From Candidatus Parcubacteria bacterium (GTDB lineage Bacteria; Patescibacteriota; Patescibacteriia; Patescibacteriales; UBA12075): a DNA stretch of 5,711 bases. The stretch spans positions 1 to 5,711 of the forward strand of contig JAGLNE010000103.1 in assembly GCA_023139655.1 (NCBI GenBank), written 5' to 3'. The notes under the pieces were generated by a model that was given only the letters and a program-made list of their open reading frames with translations, was not told the origin of the DNA and ran no database searches. The position numbers and the translations under genes are program-made. This document shows, one piece after another, positions 4,797-5,711 of this stretch; within the stretch, counting starts at the first letter, position 1; each line of letters starts with the position of its first letter.

Positions 4797-5639
4797 TCAA
4801 GAAATCTTGCCCTCTTTTATATAATCGTCAAATTCAGGCCATGAATCAAATTGCTCACCAATCTTCTCAAAATATACTTTCTTTACCTGCCCCAAATGAT
4901 AACATGTTATTTCCGCTCCGTTATTTTTATCAATATCTGTTCGATTAATTGTTTTTTCTTCACCACAATGGGGACATTTTATTTTTACTTGCAACACAGG
5001 AAAATACGGTTTTCCTTCACGAATTGGATATTTGGGAATTGCTCCTGACTTTATTCCCCATACATTAAAACTTTCTTGGTTGATATGAGCGGCAATACTT
5101 TGAATAATATCCATGGAATAGTTAGGAAAAAATTTATCTGGTAAGTCATGACCAAGCACTCTGGTAATAAATTTATTTAATCTTTCAGCTCCGGCAGTCT
5201 GGGCATCGGAATTAAAATACAAATATGCCGCCCGGTTTGTTTGGTATAAATACTGGTTATTATAACCATAGAGAAATATTATTTCTGAGCTGCCACTACC
5301 CCAAATAATCGGATATACAAAAATATTTTTCCTCATTTGGGAAACCTGGTCAATAAACTGAATCAACCTTTTGGCCTCTTTTGACGCATTCCAGGTCAAA
5401 ATCAAAAAAACAGCCAAAGGGTCATTGTCTTTTTTGGCAATAATCTCAACATGTTCCTGGACATCATCAACCGTTTTGTTAAAATGATTATATTTCTTGT
5501 CCCAAAATTCACAATAATGAGTCTGATATCCTCTTATCCGATAACTATCAGAAAACGCTTCAATGTCTCTGCAGTCAAGTAATCGACTGCCAATTAAAAT
5601 CGGCAGCGCTGAAATCTCTTCATTTAAAATTTTTTCCAT
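4797..5639 (-). CDS. Unknown protein with C-terminal zinc-ribbon-like motif
   Basis: The protein has 280 residues and I do not recognise its family. Residues 1-165 look like a soluble alpha/beta domain. Hydrophobic beta-like strands are LPILIGSRLL (12-21), LAVFLILTW (75-83), IFVYPIIWG (106-114) and EIIFLYGY (119-126), separated by charged helices. Residues 165-215 are mixed. Residues 216-258 carry KCPHCGEE (Cys222, Cys225) and ITCYHLG (Cys246, His248), a plausible C2-CH zinc site between short strands, followed by an acidic tail. There is no signal peptide or membrane helix, so it should be cytoplasmic. The start at ATG 5639 is backed by an excellent Shine-Dalgarno, and the gene ends at TGA just before a strong terminator. 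It is transcribed separately from the AbrB operon; its promoter is not clear within the 72 bases left in the window. Coding status is certain; the zinc motif is moderate. Confidence 0.6.
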   Translation of the reverse strand: MEKILNEEISALPILIGSRLLDCRDIEAFSDSYRIRGYQTHYCEFWDKKYNHFNKTVDDVQEHVEIIAKKDNDPLAVFLILTWNASKEAKRLIQFIDQVSQMRKNIFVYPIIWGSGSSEIIFLYGYNNQYLYQTNRAAYLYFNSDAQTAGAERLNKFITRVLGHDLPDKFFPNYSMDIIQSIAAHINQESFNVWGIKSGAIPKYPIREGKPYFPVLQVKIKCPHCGEEKTINRTDIDKNNGAEITCYHLGQVKKVYFEKIGEQFDSWPEFDDYIKEGKIS

Positions 5640-5643
5640 TTTT

Positions 5644-5650
5644 CCCTCCT
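5644..5650 (-). promoter_or_regulatory. Strong ribosome binding site of the zinc-ribbon gene
   Basis: On the minus strand TTGAGGAGGGAAAATG puts AGGAGGG four bases before the ATG. It is the only near-consensus Shine-Dalgarno among the six genes here and fixes the start at 5639. Confidence 0.9.
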
Positions 5651-5711
5651 CAATTTATTTTTGATTGGCGACTAAAGCCACTGAAAAGAACTTTATCTTT
5701 AATGATTTAAG

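Noticed and set aside
4851..5048. Plus-strand frame of 65 codons
   Set aside because: Antisense to the zinc-ribbon gene, which has a strong start signal and terminator of its own.

Overview
All six protein-coding genes lie on the minus strand and read leftward. The window looks like AT-rich bacterial chromosome, most likely from a Patescibacteria (Candidate Phyla Radiation) member. That placement is an inference from style: small proteins of unknown function, an S/E/T-rich secreted protein carrying LTPSPSPSEGE repeat peptides, very AT-rich spacers and mostly weak Shine-Dalgarno sites. TGA and TAA both look like real stops, so the standard bacterial code is assumed. No rRNA, tRNA, CRISPR array or transposase is visible.

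Layout in transcription order, right to left. (1) 5639-4797: a 280-residue protein of unknown function with a C-terminal zinc-ribbon-like CxxC...CxH motif. It has a strong Shine-Dalgarno and is closed by a clear Rho-independent terminator at 4783-4741. (2) 4729-2549: a self-contained operon. It has a promoter, a three-unit 12-bp operator-like array, a 65-residue AbrB/SpoVT-type regulator, a Tat-exported lytic transglycosylase (SLT fold), an ABC2_membrane_6/DUF990-type ABC permease, and a terminator. The three genes are joined by identical TAA-N-ATG junctions, so I place both downstream starts at the ATG one base after the preceding stop. (3) 2371 to beyond the left edge: a second unit. It has an extended -10 promoter, two leader hairpins, a membrane-anchored helix-turn-helix protein, a long AT-rich palindrome, and the start of a large secreted or membrane-anchored acidic protein that is open through base 1.

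The second unit is the more unusual one. A one-pass membrane protein with a cytoplasmic DNA-binding domain precedes a long surface-type protein. A terminator-like hairpin with a U8 tract lies inside the regulator's coding sequence, exactly between the DNA-binding half and the membrane segment. A roughly 90-bp palindrome then lies between the two genes. Together these suggest (inference) post-initiation control of how much full-length regulator and surface protein is made. The AbrB operon may similarly be autoregulated through its array, tying a cell-wall hydrolase and a transporter subunit to one switch.
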